From assembly GCA_945916025.1 (NCBI GenBank), contig CAMEGD010000078.1, positions 1 through 6,371 of the forward strand: a stretch of DNA of 6,371 nucleotides, in the 5' to 3' direction. Shown here in pieces: positions 6,226 to 6,371 of the stretch. A program made the position numbers and the translations under genes. Below the pieces are notes generated by a model. That model did no database searches. It worked only from the letters and a program-made list of their open reading frames with translations, and was not told the DNA's origin. Within the stretch, counting starts at the first letter, position 1; the number at the start of each line of letters is the position of its first letter. The DNA comes from an uncultured Clostridia bacterium. GTDB taxonomy: Bacteria > Bacillota > Clostridia > Tissierellales > Peptoniphilaceae.

Positions 6226-6371
6226 TTAAAAATTTCTAGTCTTAATTACCCTTAAAGAAATAAGTAAAGACCCCACATAAGCAAGAGTTCCTAGAACTAA
6301 AGAAGAAATAATTGGTCTTTCAATAAATAGATATAAAAACTTAGGAAGTTGAAAATCAATTATCGTAGTTA
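6226..6371 (-). CDS. C-terminal 47 codons of an unrecognised membrane protein (partial)
   Basis: An open frame enters from the right edge (first full codon 6369-6367) and ends at TAA 6228-6226. The visible tail reads DFQLPKFLYLFIERP, then a hydrophobic stretch of about 20 residues (IISSLVLGTLAYVGSLLISL) and a basic end RVIKTRNF. This looks like the last transmembrane helix of a membrane protein with a cytoplasmic C-terminus by the positive-inside rule. No family was recognised. It lies upstream of rplM on the same strand, with the rplM promoter about 65 nt beyond its stop. No strong terminator was seen between them, so some readthrough into rplM is possible. The call rests on the hydrophobic, codon-like pattern only. 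Confidence 0.55.
   Translation of the reverse strand, partial: TTIIDFQLPKFLYLFIERPIISSLVLGTLAYVGSLLISLRVIKTRNF

Overview
The window is AT-rich with codon use and Shine-Dalgarno sites typical of a low-GC Gram-positive. The L13 and S9 proteins, the strong AGGAGG-type ribosome binding sites and the A/T-ending codons suggest an anaerobic Firmicute of the Tissierellia/Peptoniphilaceae type (Anaerococcus-like). That placement is inferred from general character; no search was run.

Layout, left to right. A minus-strand gene for a DUF1624-type polytopic membrane protein (68-784) is divergent from a plus-strand block. The block opens with a perfect-consensus sigma-A promoter (TTGACA, 17 nt, TATAAT) that abuts five tandem TAAA units. 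Next come a glutamate/aspartate-type cation symporter (959-2206) and an aspartate/glutamate racemase-family enzyme (2203-2901), which overlap by ATGA and end at a strong intrinsic terminator. A GTG-started FAD/NAD(P)-binding protein (2983-4419) follows with its own terminator. Then comes a short-chain dehydrogenase/reductase pseudogene (4524 to about 5186), broken by two clear frameshifts and a probable third, and lacking its C-terminal end. It runs into the terminator of the convergent rplM-rpsI ribosomal protein operon (minus strand, 6055 to 5209). That operon has a consensus promoter and a leader hairpin that may be the L13 autoregulatory leader. At the right edge is the last 47 codons of an unrecognised minus-strand membrane protein.

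How the genes work together. The symporter keeps the arginine and aspartates that bind acidic amino acids, and the racemase keeps both catalytic cysteines. Their ATGA overlap, with no separate ribosome binding site for the racemase, argues for coupled production of an uptake-plus-racemisation pair for aspartate, glutamate or a related amino acid. The flavoprotein downstream might act on the same pool, but it is transcriptionally separated by a terminator and its substrate cannot be read from the sequence. rplM and rpsI are an ordinary housekeeping pair. I see no CRISPR array, insertion sequence, tRNA, rRNA or phage feature. Nothing here convincingly amounts to a wholly new system; the most informative oddities are the decayed SDR gene, the promoter-repeat architecture at 896-953 and the uptake/racemase/oxidoreductase grouping.
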